Shown: positions 10,641 through 24,461, counted from the first letter of the stretch. The stretch: DNA of 64,000 nt from Ophthalmolycus amberensis (GCA_024529925.1 JAFEUB010000811.1:1075001-1139000), one strand, 5' to 3'. Numbers and translations are program-made. Notes: a model not told the origin generated them from the sequence alone.

Positions 10641-13600
10641 TCAGTGGGGCCGACTGCTGGACTCCATGTTTGGCTGCTTCTTTGTCGTTCCATTGACATT
10701 TAGCCACCCGTTCAGCCGTTTGGTCAAACCGCCGTTTAGAATATCCTGGATGTGCTGAACTATAAGATTTATGGCAACTGTATCAAGAGACAAAGAGATT
10801 GCGTGGTCAGGGTTGTGTGTGTCTTATGATTGACCATTACATTTAAGTCACAAAGCTACACATCGATCTTTGCAAAACTGATGACATCCCTATCAGCCTC
10901 AGCTGATGCCGCGGTAGCAACCTGTCAATCACAAGGTAGCCTCACCCTAAAACATACCCTGCTTTATCATCTCTTTTACTCGCAGTGGAAACATTATTTA
11001 CTTAATGAACACTATGCTGTATTGGAGAATACTTCAAACTAGCGATTGAAATCCATAAACTCATGTTGACAGCGTTTACTAAGGTAATAAATCAAGTGAG
11101 AAGTAGGGTCATTTTCACATAGAATTCTGTACAATCAGACTTCTTTTTGCCACCAGAGGAGTCGCCCCCTGATGGCCATTAGAGAGAATGCAGGTTTAAG
11201 GCACTTCTACGTTGACTTCACTTGGAGCTTGCTGCCTGTGTAGACCTTAGACTGACAACACCTTCTGGACAGCATGGGAAAAACGACGCATGCATGACGA
11301 AATGTGGCCATGGTGATGGAAAAAAATATATTAAATAAAACCATTTTGTGTCCATTATTTCATGCAACTATTCTAGTACTGCATGTAGCTATAAAATGCA
11401 GCTTTTACGTTAATATTATATTCCAAACTTTAAACAATTTCTCCTCTGAGCAAGCTACGTAGCATCCGGTTGTAAATTCCGTTGCGGAGGATGGCAATAA
11501 ATAAAAAATGTGTCTTTGGAAGGCAGTGCAGTCTACAGTTACTTCTGCTAGTATTCTCTGCTGACCTCACCAAACTTCAGCGTCCTGCTCTCGTCCGTTA
11601 AAATGATGATTCCATGTGAATGCAGCATAAGTACTGCCCTCACTGCTAGCATGGCTGTAGACTCAGTCTTCAGTTTAAAGATTGCAGGGTATAACTGGAT
11701 GCTTAGCTCTGTGACCGCAATGTAATGACAATACATAAGAGGCAAAAACTGGGGCCGAGTCAGGGTAGGTATCCTGCTTCAAGATATTTAGACTATACGG
11801 TTTTGTTTTCGTCTGCAGTTTCTTTTGGATTTCAGTTTCAAAGTTCCTTTCTCAAATCAACAGACAAAGCGGTTTGGTTCTCCCAGCAGCAGATGCGTCG
11901 GCTTCCTTAGTTTTGAGAACACAATTCTCAGCTCAGAGGCCAATAACAGGACACAGCTGTGTCCTTGCTGATAACACTGTTAAGACTAGTGTCTCGAACA
12001 CGTGGCTTCAATTTCTACACGATAGTCTGTGAGCTACAAAAGCACAAATACTCACCGAGATTGTCAACTCCTCTCGGTATGATCACGTCGGCATATTTCT
12101 TTGTCTGAATAAAAATAAAAAAAGACAAAAAAAGGTTCGACCATGAGTCAAGGCTCAGGGGCACAATCATGCAAATGAGTGGAGTAGTGTTACAGTACAT
12201 GTAGAATAGCACTTACTGGCAGACAGAACTCCTCAAACGCAGGCTTTACAAAAGTGATGTACTGTGCTAGAACGCTTTCCAAGTCCCGTCCACGTTCATT
12301 TATATCACGCAGCACTGGGGGTAGATAAGACCAGGGACGAGTTATCTTTAACCAGTAGTTTGACTTCTTTTTTTTGCAGAGTTACTGTAGATGACTTGTG
12401 TTTAGGATTTTATTGCCTTTAGAGCCAGTCTAGCCATTTCCCCCTGCCTCCAATGTTTGGGCCAAGCTGAGCTATACACCTGCCGTATTTCCCAAAATGA
12501 CCAATCATCTTTAACTTAGCGTCTTGCCTCTCTAGCATTTAAAAACCAGAGGAAGCTGTCGTGATTGGATGTCTCACCTCTTCGAGATAGACGTGTATCT
12601 GCGTCTGTGTCTACGAACAGCTTCATTTGGAAAAGGTCTCGGATCTCCTGAGAATAGAACATCAGGATGCCCTCAAACAGCACCACATCAGCAGGGTACA
12701 CAGTCACCGTCTCTTCTTTCCTGCCATACAAAAGACATAACATAAAATTACAAGTGTTGCCATGGAACATTTGCTCAATCCAAGAGTGCATTGAACCGAG
12801 CAATGGTTTGTTGTATTGAAAAAAAGTCATTTTTTTCTTTAGAAGCTACACAGTCTCGCTTCAAAGCTACATTAACAATCTTCCAGTGTTTAATTATTCA
12901 GTGTTCCAGTGCTATATACAATTTAAATATACTTTGCAGCAATGATGAGATCATACTGTGGTGTTTCAGATTTTCAAATGTTTAGCTTCCTTCCAGGCAG
13001 CTATTGGTTTCCATTCATTTCACTATGAAGACCAATTTACAAAAAAAAGGTGGCGTAGTTAATCCACCACAGTGGATTTTAAGAAGGTTCTCTCTGTACG
13101 ATATTCAGAGCATTTATACGACAGCAAAAAGCCATTTGCTTTGTATGACGGTGCCGTCGTGAAAGCATAGCACCCACCTTATGGTTCCCCCTCGTGTAAA
13201 CACTGTTAGCTCTCTCAGCACTGTTAGCTGCATACTCAGCCGTCGCCATGTTGAGAGCCACATAGAGGCCATAGACATGCTCTGAATTTCGCATTTAGCA
13301 CTTTTTAAGTTAATGTTACTGCCACATTCTGGTGCATTAGGAGTCCTCTTTAATAGTGTCTGGGCTGAAACGAGTAAATGAAAGTATGTTGCGTCTGCAT
13401 TTCGCCTGATTGATAAGACTCGTTTACCTGGAATGGGAAACAAAGTCATAAACGGGGATGTGTACGGTTTTTCCCTCCTTGATGTCCCACAAAGTTGCGA
13501 TTATGAGGTCGTTGTCAAAGGCATCTATACAGAGGGAAAGAGAACAAAGCAGTTAAAACTATTTCTGCAGCAGGATGTAATATCCTGATTTAATGTCCTG

Positions 13601-15288
13601 AATTATCAGCTGGAATCGCCTCTGAATGAACAAGGCAGACATTTCCCAGCAGGTGACAAGCTGTTTCAGGCCAGCAGGCATCTATCATTGATTACCCTGC
13701 TGCCAGATGATACATGAACACAACTGAGGCGTGTGACGAGGTGATTAATACCGACACACACCTGGGTGGTCGAAGTTGAACTGGCCCTTGAGTGCCTTGG
13801 CCTTCTGCTCTGGGGTGAGGACCCTGTAGAAGCTGTCTTGGCTGAGGATAGCCACCTGACGCTGGTGGTGGTCGATCTCGTTCTGGCCCAGCAGCTCCAT
13901 GATCTTGCTGCACACCGACGACTAGTCACACAAGGAGACCAAAACAGGTGGCATGGCAAAACGCTGGCCGCAAACTTGGATTGGCAGACAGATACAGTCA
14001 CAGACGGTTCTAAAACAAGACTGCAGTTTACTCTCAGATAACGTGCGTGGGAGAGCAGGTGGCTCTGTGAGCAGTTACTCTTGTGGGGAAAAAAAACAGG
14101 GCTTAGTACCAGGAAGTCACACCCACAAACAACTGCTGAACCAAGTTTTCTTGATATAGTCACCTATAAAATCAACCAACATGACTAACGTCGAGGAACA
14201 GGCTACTTAAATAATAAATGAATTTAGCTCCCTTGTCCAAAATGTCCCACACACAGGACTACTTGATTCGCTTGACTAGCTCTCTGACATTTGGACAATA
14301 ACATTTGTCGCACACATTGAGAAGAAGAAATAAAGACGTCGATTTTGCCTTGGCATGTGATGATGTCCTGATGAAAGACTCTGCAAAGCAACGGTGCATA
14401 AAACTAATGCGTCCATTTTGGATCTTCAAAAGAGGGAACAATACTTATTGGCAACCTTTGAAACGCCTTTGAAACTCAATATCAATATTGAATACAGAAT
14501 CTAGAATGATAATGCAGATATTTATTCTCATGACATTGAAGACACAATTGTTATGTCAATGAGGCAACCTGAGAAATGAGGTGAAGTGAGACAGAGGTTA
14601 CATCAGACCCACCAGAAACAACAATGCAGATCATGAAGAAAAAATATATGGCATACAGGCAGCATCACATCTTAACATAATAGCTGCTTGGTTATTTTCA
14701 ACTTCTACTTTCAGAGTCTGTAAATGCGTTTTATTGTTATTCTCTATTTTCAGGTGCTGATAGCCAGACCCTGCGCAGGTAACGCTAATTAATTGAAATC
14801 CATTTACTCTGATCCTTGCAACCCTTTATGTCCCCTTAGAGAAACATATTGGCCAAGTCTGATTTCCACATATCACACTATGCTTCTTTATTGATCTAAG
14901 AAAAGGCCTATTTTGACAATGCATCTTATTTTGACATAAAATATGCTGTCGGCTGGCCTATACACTCATTACTTATCAGGGAATACAATCCGTCTAATTC
15001 CAACTAAAACATTAGAAATAGGCTTCGATTATTTTCCAGTCAAAACAAAAAGCGTGTCATCTTCAATTGTTTGTTTTTTTAAACGAATCCATTCATGCCG
15101 GTTGACACAGAATACCGTAATCCAAAAACACCAAATAAATACCAAGAAACAGCATTACAGCGCGTATATTATCGGCCACCCACCTTGCCGCTGGCTGTCC
15201 CTCCAGCCACACCGATGAGGAAAGGCTGCGGATTAATGCTCTCATTTTCAGCTTGGTCACCTTGCTTTGTTTCGCTGTCTCCTGCCAT
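10641..15288 (-). CDS. uck2: Uridine-cytidine kinase 2
   Basis: UCK2 phosphorylates uridine and cytidine to UMP and CMP using ATP, the rate-limiting step of pyrimidine salvage, in the cytosol. Seven exons join in phase: 15288-15184, 13921-13762, 13524-13428, 12720-12578, 12314-12217, 12104-12056 and 10777-10641 (stop TGA), giving 262 aa, the normal length. The first exon ends in the P-loop (GVAGGTASGK), completed by SSVC in exon 2. Other family marks are SQDSFYRVLTPEQKAKA, FNFDHPDAFDND, the VYDFVSHSR segment, YPADVVLFEGIL, KLFVDTDADTRLSRR, TKKYADVIIPRG and the C-terminal SSSRPH. I chose the start at 15288 because MAGDSE is the conserved N-terminus. It lies head-to-head with TMCO1, as in human 1q24. 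Fish often carry two uck2 copies (a and b); which one this is cannot be told here. Confidence 0.96.
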
Positions 15289-16123
15289 GCTTCATCTGCA
15301 GCACGATGCGGCCCTCTGAAAAACACACACACAGGGGTGCCTGAGCTCCTCGCGTGCTCCTCCCATTTAATGATGGCTTATGATGACGGCTGGCGTTAAT
15401 GACGAGATGTTGAAATCAGAATTGGGTAAATTATATTTAAAAAAATCAGCTTTCCATTCTCTCACTGTCATTACATCTACATGTTTCTATTTACACATTT
15501 GAGAGAAAAGCATTTACTTCAGTACATTTTTTTAAGATTTTGGGTGCACCTGCCCATCTGCCCATGCAATATACGGTAATACACATAGACACATACATTG
15601 TATATATATATATATATATTATATATGTATATTATGAATATATAAAATATGTATTATAGTCGTGTACTACAGATAGTATAAAGTATGGTATAGTGTAATA
15701 ATAATAATAATAATAACTTTATTTATTTAGCACCTTTAAAAACAGAGTTTATAAAGTGCTTTGCCAGACAAAACAGCAAAAGCAAGGCAATAATAACAAT
15801 AACAGAAAGCTCAGTGAGACAGTCGATACAAATAAACTAAGAAATATCTAAAATAAAATAAAATATAAATTGTGAAATAATTTAGTAAAATCAACAAATA
15901 AAAAAAACAGAAAAGCGACGACAAAATGTATAGAACAGTCAAACAGTTTGAGGCCGTTGAACCGGAAGTACTTTTCACATGCATGACCTCCTCTGTACTG
16001 CTGACATCAGCGCAGTGGGTCTAAGACCAGTGTAATGTGCTCACTGCTCGTGGAGGAGCTTCTAATGATAGACTGACCTATCTGCGGTCGGATAAACAAG
16101 ACAGTAGACGGGACCAGAGCACA
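15289..16123. promoter_or_regulatory. Divergent UCK2-TMCO1 promoter interval with embedded repeats
   Basis: The two start codons face away from each other across 835 bases. The centre is filled by a TA microsatellite (about 15600-15640), an ATA/TAA run (15698-15718) and a dispersed repeat. The likely promoter parts are therefore the ends, near 15290-15420 and 15960-16120. No clear TATA box was assigned. Confidence 0.4.
15600..15960. repeat. TA/TAA microsatellites and dispersed repeat (TTTATTTA...AAGTGCTTT type)
   Basis: After (TA)n and (TAA)n runs, the sequence CTTTATTTATTTAGCACC followed by AAAGTGCTTTGCCAGACAAA and an A-rich tail resembles a common fish repeat. A related copy is at about 36862-37000 (TTTATTTATAGAGCGCTTTT ... 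AAAGTGCTTAACAG). Confidence 0.6.
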
Positions 16124-18601
16124 ATGAGCACCATGTTTGCAGACACTATCCTCATCGTGTTTATCTCCGTTTGCACAGCGCTGTTGGCCGAAGGTGAGTA
16201 AAATCCTGCTGACAGTCCGACAGACAGCTCGAGTATGAAGGTATTTTACTATCGTCAAAGAAACGCATTGATACGCCATGTTTCTACACCCGTCTCCATT
16301 AAATAGCGGGGCAATGTTGTTTACGTTATTAATATTGATGAATGGCTACTTTTGGTGCTTGTGAGGACCAGTAGTGTGCTAGCTACACAGCGCATTTAAT
16401 GCCTGACGCTAAGCTAATGCCTGACGTTAGCGAGTCAGACGCAAATAAGACTTCCGGTTAAATTTTCATAAAAAGACTAGCGTTTACGCTCTTTGTAATG
16501 TCTGTATACATTTTGCTTAATTAATTCCCTCTGAACTGCATTTGACCCATCCTAATTAAGGAGAGGAGAAATTACAATGTATATTTTGTTTTGCATTGAA
16601 GTTGTATTGATAATACAGCACAATTTAAGACGAACAATATCCCTTTTATTTATATTTGCTGATTGTTTTTAGTTGTCCAAAAGCATAGATTGTGAATTAA
16701 GTGCAGTTTAGCATCTGACATTTCAATTATACTTTGACTGAAAACTAACGAAACAAGATGGTCACACAATTTACCGTTTAGAATTGGTCATTCTCTTCCA
16801 CTAGGAGTATGCAAAATGTAAACAAGTCTCAGTTACAGTATATGTAACTGTATGTTGTGATATCAGTATATGTGATAATACCATAACTTTTATGGGAACC
16901 CCCACCCCCCCCCCCCCAAACAAAATGCTTATTAATAAAAATAATCAGACAGAAATGTCTGGCTGTTGGCTGATCCAATAAATATAATATCGGATAGCGG
17001 AGAAATCTGACAAATGTATATTGTCTCAACGCATATGTTGCCCTACCCCATGTTGCACCATAGTGGCAGCGGTCCAAAAGAGTTGTTCTACTTTATAAAC
17101 AAACATGTTCTTCTGATTTTTCTCCCCAGGAATTACCTGGGTTTTAGTGTATCGCACTGAAAAGTACAAGAGGCTAAAGGCTGAAGTGGAAAAACAGAGC
17201 AAAAAACGTAAGTGACTCATGCGTGAACCTCATACTGTCGTTTCTGCTTTGATTGTCTTTCCGTACACCGTTTGATGCATTCTCTGTTGCTTGTTTGATG
17301 TTAGTTGAGAAGAAAAAGGAAACCATCACAGAATCCGCAGGACGTCAGCAGAAGAAGAAAATTGGTAAGAACCCCCTGTAAACAAATCGGCTGAGAAATA
17401 AGTTGCTTTTATGCCAACGAGAAAGCCAAAACCACGACATCTCTGCCCTTCTCCTCACTTTGACAAGTGTTCCTCGATAAGTGATGTATGCGTCTGAATG
17501 TGTTACAGAAAGACAAGAAGAGAAACTGAAGAACAACAACAGAGACTTGTCTATGGTGAGAGACAATTTGTTTACAATAAATATGCAATGCTCCGATAAA
17601 TCTGTTATTATATTGTCATATGAAATCATGTCTGGGATTCTGGTTCTTTTGGATGTAGTCAAGAATAAATATGATATGACAACATTAACAGGCTGACCTA
17701 CACTTTAACATTATCAATGTATTTGAATGTGTCAGTATTGCCAAACTTAGTGAGATGTGATCTAACTTCAAATTTCCATTTTTAATCTTGCATTTGTTTT
17801 GCAGGTGCGCATGAAGTCCATGTTCGCCATCGGCTTCTGCTTCACAGCTTTGATGGGCATGTTCAACTCCATGTAAGTGATGCACGAAGTTAAAGCAAGT
17901 TGATTTTACATCTTCATCTTTTGATTTATAGAAACGATCAACCGGAATAAGAGAAAAGTTCAAATGGCGATGACCTTCAGTCTGTTGATGAGGAATTATG
18001 CATTTTGCATTTGAAAAAAGTAAAATCTTGTGTACTGTGTGTCGCAAACTTCTTCATCCCACTTCTTTGTGTCGCTCAGCTTCGACGGAAGAGTAGTGGC
18101 CAAGTTGCCGTTCGTGCCGCTCTCCTACATCCAGGGACTGTCGCATCGCAACCTGCTGGGCGAGGATTACACGGACTGCTCCTTCATCTTCCTCTACATC
18201 CTGTGCACCATGTCCATCAGACAGGTAACTTCTACACTATACCCAGGGAGAGGTTGTGTCGATATTTTGAACATCAAACAAATAAGTCAGGAAAACACCG
18301 ACTGGAACGTGACTTTGGCAATCTCAATAATTGAGACATTCGAAATAACCCTCTAAAACCCCAGATTAATATACCCAGCATGTTACAGCAATGCTGTGCT
18401 TTGGGAAAGGCCAATCAGTTTTCCGGCATCTTCAAAAATGATACAGTTCATGTAATTGTATATTTTTCATATTTTTGTGGTTGTTCTGCGTCTTCTCTCC
18501 AGAACATTCAGAAGATGCTCGGTCTCGCGCCCTCCAGAGCTGCAACCAAACAGGCTGGAGGCTTCCTGGGACCTCCTCCCCAAGCAGCCAAGTTTTCCTG
18601 A
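16124..18601 (+). CDS. tmco1: Transmembrane and coiled-coil domains 1 (ER calcium load-activated channel / translocon-associated)
   Basis: TMCO1 is an ER membrane protein reported as a calcium leak channel and as a part of a multipass translocon complex; it belongs to the Get1/EMC3/Oxa1-like group. Seven exons join in phase: 16124-16193, 17130-17207, 17305-17364, 17509-17555, 17805-17872, 18080-18224 and 18503-18601 (stop TGA), giving 188 aa, the same length as the human protein. A first hydrophobic segment (residues about 5-29, LIVFISVCTALLAEGITWVL) is followed by a charged coiled coil (about 30-88, YKRLKAEVEKQSKK..., ERQEEKLKNNNRDL). Further membrane segments follow (MFAIGFCFTALMGMFNSI; CSFIFLYILCTM), and the tail is QNIQKMLGLAPSRAATKQAGG. 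Conservation is very high. It lies between UCK2 and ALDH9A1 as in human. Confidence 0.97.
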
Positions 18602-19707
18602 TCGCCAGGCAGGTTCAACGGCCTCCGTTCCCGCACTGCGACTGTGTGCAGCCGCGGCTCCGTCCCCAGAGCACAGACCGAACGGATTCTGCGGTGCTGG
18701 ATGGAGCAAAGGCGTAATCTGCTGCTGCGTCACTAACTTCGCTCGGATTTCTCATTCATATTTTGTTTATTTAACTTTAAGAATCGTCTCGCTTTGAAAT
18801 TAAAAAAAGAAAATGAGTCCTGTGATTAAGTTGATTACCAAAGGATACAGATGATACCTTGTGTTCAGCACAGGCCATCCATTGTTTTGAGATTTCAATG
18901 ATTAATTGGCACAGTAACATCTGATCCCTTTGTCAGTATTATTGTATGTCATTGTCTGTATCCTTATTTCTTACTTATTAATAAAGTTTTATGATAACTC
19001 TTTATTGGTGTTTTCTTTTGTATTATACATCTATATATTTATTCCAGATTCTTTTCTTTTCTCCCTCTTTGCACACTGTGAGGCGCTGTAGGACTCTATT
19101 CCAGGACCAGCTTCCTCCCTTAGCTGTCCCGTTGCTGAACTCTGCACCTTGATTTGAAACAGTTGTCAAAACCATTAGCATGTTGCATATAGAGTGAACT
19201 ACCTTTATAAAGCTGGTGATGTAGCCTTCCTTGCTGCCGCTAGCCCTGAATAGGATATATGACATAATTAATAGATGAGTGGAAATGTTTACATAAAACA
19301 TTTACGTGGCTCTTTTAAGAATACAGGAAAACAAACTATGTCTCCCCGATTTATTTATACGTCCATGGTTTTAATCTGTGTCTGGTGTCATGGAGGGCGC
19401 GTGTCCGGTCAGCAAATCGGGGCGTGACAATGTGCATAAAACCTGAACTCTCCGTCAAGATTGAGTCCATCTGCTGAAGCACAACCGGTGAGTTTGCAGC
19501 AATCTGTGTTAAACTGTACGTGTGCATGCTCTCGTGCGCCGTTTTTCCTCGCACCGGTTTGGCTAAGGGCCTTAACTTTGTGCCAGCTCCGCTTAAAATA
19601 GTGCAAACAGCTGGCTAACGGCGGGAGCGTGCAGTGTGATTGACTCATCGCTAAACGGCCATTCTCCTGTATTTCCCAGTGTCCTTGCAGGTCCTCTTCC
19701 CGTGACG
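18602..19707. other. TMCO1 3' UTR and upstream region of ALDH9A1
   Basis: An AATAAA at 18980-18985 probably ends TMCO1. The rest, about 700 bases, leads to the ALDH9A1 start and holds no supported coding sequence. A CpG-richer patch at about 19380-19640 may be the ALDH9A1 promoter and 5' UTR. Confidence 0.5.
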
Positions 19708-22700
19708 ATGGCCCAGTCAATCCTCGACACCATGCCCGGAGCCGCCACGGGCACCGTGCTGATCTCAGATCCGCTGAATTTCTGGGGTGGGAAGCGAGTG
19801 AAGCCCAGACAGGAGACGAACGCAGAGCCCGTGTTCGAGCCTGCGACTGGTAAAGTGACTGAAGTCTGCTCCGTTATGTGACGCGTCATATGTTGACTCT
19901 TAATAATGACATTAGTGAAATATGTTCAAGCCCAGTTTAAAGGTTGGCAGGGTCGCTATGAGGACATGACGCCGTGTAACAGAAACCCTCTTATTCTTCT
20001 TTGGTGGGGCGGAGTAAGAAAATGACCCTACTGCTCCTGCTCGCTTGATTTATTACCTCAGTAAACATTGTGAACAGGACTTTATGGACTGCGGTCAAGT
20101 CAGCAGACACTCAGATCTCCGTGGTCAACTCAGCAGACACTTAGATTGTAGTGCACCTATATACTGAAATTCACGGTAAACTGCACAGATCGGGAGCGAG
20201 CGAAGGACTTTGCAAAGTTAGCGGAAAGATTAACGTCAGATAACATCCAGTTTCTTCAGACGAACATCCGGTTTTTAGAATAAGATGCCAACAAAGTATA
20301 CATATTGCATAATGGAAATGAGATTAAATGAATTATATTCACATTCAGTATAAAACATGCTACCTGCATCTCGTGAGTTAAAGGGAAAATACACCTAAAT
20401 TGTGCGTAAAGTGTCTTTATTCTTTGATTTGACGGTTGCTGGAAATGAATAATACCTTACTGACGGTCAATTAAGATATTTTACTAAGCAAAAACTCTGA
20501 ACTGAATTTGTACCTTCAAATGGCACATTTTTGAAGGTGCTATAAAAATGTTTTTCTCAATAATTCCACACAATGAATCATGTATAAGTAATCAAGGCAT
20601 CGTTGACTCCACCCGTACAGAACATCAGACATTTTTACTGTACCAATTAAGAGATATTTCAAAGTAAAAGTCAACAACTGAATATTTAAAGTTTTACTTA
20701 CGATCGTAATACGCAAATATACAGTAAAATATGTGATCAGGACATCATCCTGTTTGCCGATCCTTGATCATGTTACATTGTAAACAACAAGTCTGTGTTG
20801 AAATTGACAGCACGAGAGCTGGTAACGTTAGCAGCGCTGCTAACGGCTAACATACGGAGGTTCCATTCAGTTGCACTTTGATGCGTTCAGGTTCTGTCCA
20901 GTGAAAATGAGTATTGGGCAAAGTTAAATTATACTTGTATTGTACTTTTTATATACAGTTTTATATACAGTTTATGAAGTTATCACATTTTCATGATGTG
21001 TTCACGTGTAATCGTAAAATGTAGTTTTGGTACAGTTTGAAGGAGATGTTCTGACCTGTTTACACCAGCTCTAAGAAGCTTAGAAATCATCATTAAAGCT
21101 GTACGATCCGTTGCACCACTGGATGTGTGTAGGAATAAATGAGATTTCTACGTATTTCTTTCCCCTTATATCTTGTCTTGGAGCTCAGCCAGTCTGCTGT
21201 TGTTGTTTGTGCAGGCCGCGTCATCTGTCAGATGGTTCCCTGTGGGGCAGAGGAGGTGGATGAGGCCATAAAGAGCGCCCACGCTGCCTACCTACAATGG
21301 AGCAAGCTGGCTGGCATGGAGAGGGCTCGGGTGATGTTAGAGGCCGCCCGCATTATCAGGGTGAGCCGGTCAAGCTGTGTCGTTATCATCCAGTCTGGAA
21401 ACCAGGCCGTCTGATTTCAGTGTTGCGCAACATAACTTGGAGCAGACTTTGGCAAGCTTTTAGTAAGACACTAGTTATTCATTAAAAGCACAAACATGCC
21501 CCCCTATCTCTACAGTTGGCCGACATTTGCACAATACAAACCTTTGTGTGTCTGTGCGGCCTCATTGATGTCAGGCAGTTTTGGATTTTAACCTCAATTT
21601 TTCCGAATCACTGTACATTCTTAAAGCTATACAGCGGGTAAAATAAGTATTGAACACGTCACCATTTTTCTCAGGAAATATATTTCTAAAGGTGCTATTG
21701 ACATGAACCTTTCACCAGATGTCGGTAACAACCAAACTAATCCATACACACAAAGAAATCCAAACAAATTAGTTCAGAAATTAAGTTATGTGCAATGAAA
21801 TGGAATGCCACAGGGAAAAAGTATTGAACACGCTTACTGAAATTGATTAAATACTTCGTACAAAAGCCTTTACATTTACAGCTCCCCCCCCCCCCCCGTT
21901 ACTCCAATACAAATAGGAAAGAAGAGAGAAAATCGCAAAGCTGGAAGTGATCAACAATGGCAAGTCCATCACTGAGGCGCTGGTGGATATTGATGTTGCC
22001 TGGCAGTGCATTGAGTACTACGCTGGCCTGGCTGGTACACTCGCAGGTGGGTACACAAACGCCTTTTTTTTGTTTTTGTCACATAAAAAACAAAAAGTGT
22101 GATTTTCACAAAAGTTCCAAAACTAAAGTGTTGTTTTTAAAGTTGCGTTGTGTTTCGTCCATGGAAGGCCAGCACATCCAGCTTCCTGGCGGATCCTTTG
22201 CTTACACCAGGAGGGAGCCCCTTGGTGTGTGCGTGGGAATCGGTGCATGGAATTACCCCTTCCAGATCGCATCATGGAAATCTGCTCCTGCTCTGGCATG
22301 TGGTGAGTGTCTTCTTTTACCACATTTTAAAATGTATCCCTTAAACTTCGGCTTGAAGTGTCTAAAATGCGGTTGTGTTTAGGTAACGCCATGGTGTTCA
22401 AGCCCTCTCCGATGACTCCTGTCACTGCCGTCATTCTGGCTGAGATTTACAAAGAGGCGGGGGTGCCCGATGGGCTCTTCTGTGTGGTGCAAGGCGGGGC
22501 AGACACCGGCACGTTGCTCTGCCATCACCCGACGGTCGCCAAAGTATCTTTCACCGGCAGTGTGCCAACGGGCAAAAAGGTGCAGAGACTGCGGCAGTGT
22601 GTTTGCATGATTAAACCCAAATACGTGGCATTGTTTACATACACTTTTCAAGAAAATGGAAGATTTTTATTAATTTCTTTTACCATAGTGAAATGAATGT

Positions 22701-24461
22701 CAAACACTGGATTCCTGGGAAGTAGAAACCCCCATTCGAAGCATGAACAAATAGCAGTATTGGGAAATATATTGCAGTAAAGTATTTGTGCTGAGTCTTA
22801 ACTCTTAAGTGCTCCACGAGGCTTCAATTGTCCCTGTTGTCGGTTGTGAATGCCCAGTGTGTTCTTCTTGCCCTCAGGTCATGGCAATGTCTGCAAAGGG
22901 GGTGAAGCAGGTGACTCTGGAGCTTGGAGGGAAATCTCCCCTCCTGATCTTCAAAGACTGTGAGCTGGAAAACGCGGTGAAGGGAGCACTCATGGCAAAC
23001 TTCTTGACACAGGGGCAGGTGAGGCACTTGTACCATGTATGTGTTGTTACGGTGTCAAGCTCGACCTGATCAAATGCATTCTTTTATTTCTACATATTAG
23101 GTTTGCTGCAATGGCACCAGAGTGTATGTGCAAAGAGAGATCATGCCCCAGTTCCTTGAAGAAGTCGTGAAAAGGACCAAGGCCATCCCCGTGGGGGACC
23201 CACTGCTGGACGGCACCCGGATGGGCGCGCTGATCAGCAAGCCGCAGCTGGAGAAAGTGCTGGGATTTGTCAACCAGGCCAAGAAAGAGGTAGTGCTTCT
23301 AATCCTCTCCGAGCATTCGATCAGCGGAACCTTTAATAATCCCCGTGGAAGAATTGAGCAAACGTGGAGAGGCGTTTCCCTGAGAGTGAATCCGATGTGA
23401 TATCACCGCCACTGCTTTCATACAGACCCCAAAGCAGTTATGTGACGTTTAATTATACTTATCTCACTTCCCATAATTATTTTCGACTAATATGTCTTGT
23501 CTTTCCAGGGAGCCAAAGTGCTTTGCGGAGGAGAGCCGATTGTCCCCAGTGACCCCAAATTGAAAGGGGGCTACTTCATGGCACCTTGTGTGCTTGGTGA
23601 GTGACGCTACACCACATCACATGATCAGTCAGTTTTTTGTGTCCCGGTATGCTACACCCAGTCTGTTTCCCCCCCACAGATAACTGCAGGGATGACATGA
23701 CCTGTGTGAAGGAGGAGATCTTTGGCCCGGTCATGTCAGTGCTGCCTTTCGACACGGAGGAGGAAGTGATCGGAAGAGCCAACGACACCACGTTTGGTTT
23801 GGCCTCCGGAGTCTTCACCAGGTCAGCAGAGTTCAGGCAGATCACACGCATGGTGTGGTTTGGAAGTCCGTTGCAACTACTGATTCACAACGCTGACAGT
23901 TTGCTCTCAGAGATAATGAGGTTGTTGCACATTCCATTGGCTGCCACCCAGGGCCTCAACAGAGCAGCCGATAAGAGTGTTGCAATTACCAAGTGGCGCC
24001 ACAGTTGACCTCTGTGGTTGCGACAACAGATGACGCAGCATTTTAACTGTGGTCAAGTTGCATACAGACTTTTATTTTTATATTAAAAACACTGAAATTT
24101 GTTCCCTTCTTCTGCCTGCAGGGACATCTCCCGAGCCCATCGCGTGGCCGGGAACCTGGAGGCAGGGACCTGCTTCATCAACAACTACAACATCAGCCCT
24201 GTGGAAGTGCCATTTGGAGGATACAAGATGTCAGGTAGGGGTGTTTATTGTTTGAAAGGTTAAAATGGTCCAAATTATTATGTTTGTCATTGTAACTGCA
24301 AAGGAAATACGTTCACAGTATAACATTTCATTGTCTGTTAACATGATCGCTACTGTGCTGCACCAGGTTTTGGCAGAGAGAACGGCCAGGTGACCATCGA
24401 ATACTACTCCCAGCTGAAGACGGTGGTTGTGGAAATGGGCGACGTCGACAGCCTCTTCTAA
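19708..24461 (+). CDS. aldh9a1: 4-trimethylaminobutyraldehyde dehydrogenase (aldehyde dehydrogenase 9A1)
   Basis: ALDH9A1 oxidises 4-trimethylaminobutyraldehyde to gamma-butyrobetaine in carnitine synthesis, and also gamma-aminobutyraldehyde to GABA, with NAD+. Eleven exons join in phase: 19708-19849, 21215-21360, 21917-22046, 22168-22302, 22383-22579, 22878-23018, 23101-23289, 23509-23596, 23680-23821, 24122-24234 and 24367-24461 (stop TAA), giving 505 aa. Seen: the NAD-binding stretch GIGAWNYPFQIASWK and FKPSP, SFTGSVPTG, the catalytic Glu in LELGGKSPL, the catalytic Cys in TQGQVCCNGTR, EEIFGPV and the C-terminal FGRENGQVTIEYYSQLKTV. The start at 19708 gives MAQSILDTMPG.... Fish may have two copies (aldh9a1a and b). 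With cpt2 on the same contig, carnitine synthesis and use lie close, but this is probably chance. Confidence 0.96.
19850..21214 (+). other. ALDH9A1 intron 1 (1.37 kb)
   Basis: A+T-rich intron between exon 1 and exon 2. I see no gene or clear element in it. GTTAGC/GCTAAC-type words near 20826-20850 have no assigned meaning. Confidence 0.6.
21632..21880. mobile_element. Tc1/mariner-like element, end fragment
   Basis: In ALDH9A1 intron 2, a TA dinucleotide (21630-21631) is followed by CAGCGGGTAAAATAAGTATT and then GAACACGTC, a terminus type known from Tc1-like elements of fish. The later text (CACAGGGAAAAAGTATTGAA) also fits that family. The element stops at a poly-C run near 21884, so only one end is present and no transposase remains. 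Confidence 0.6.

Noticed and set aside
13666..14163. A 165-aa minus-strand frame across UCK2 exon 2
   Set aside because: It is a different frame that reads through intron; the spliced UCK2 reading explains the exon fully.
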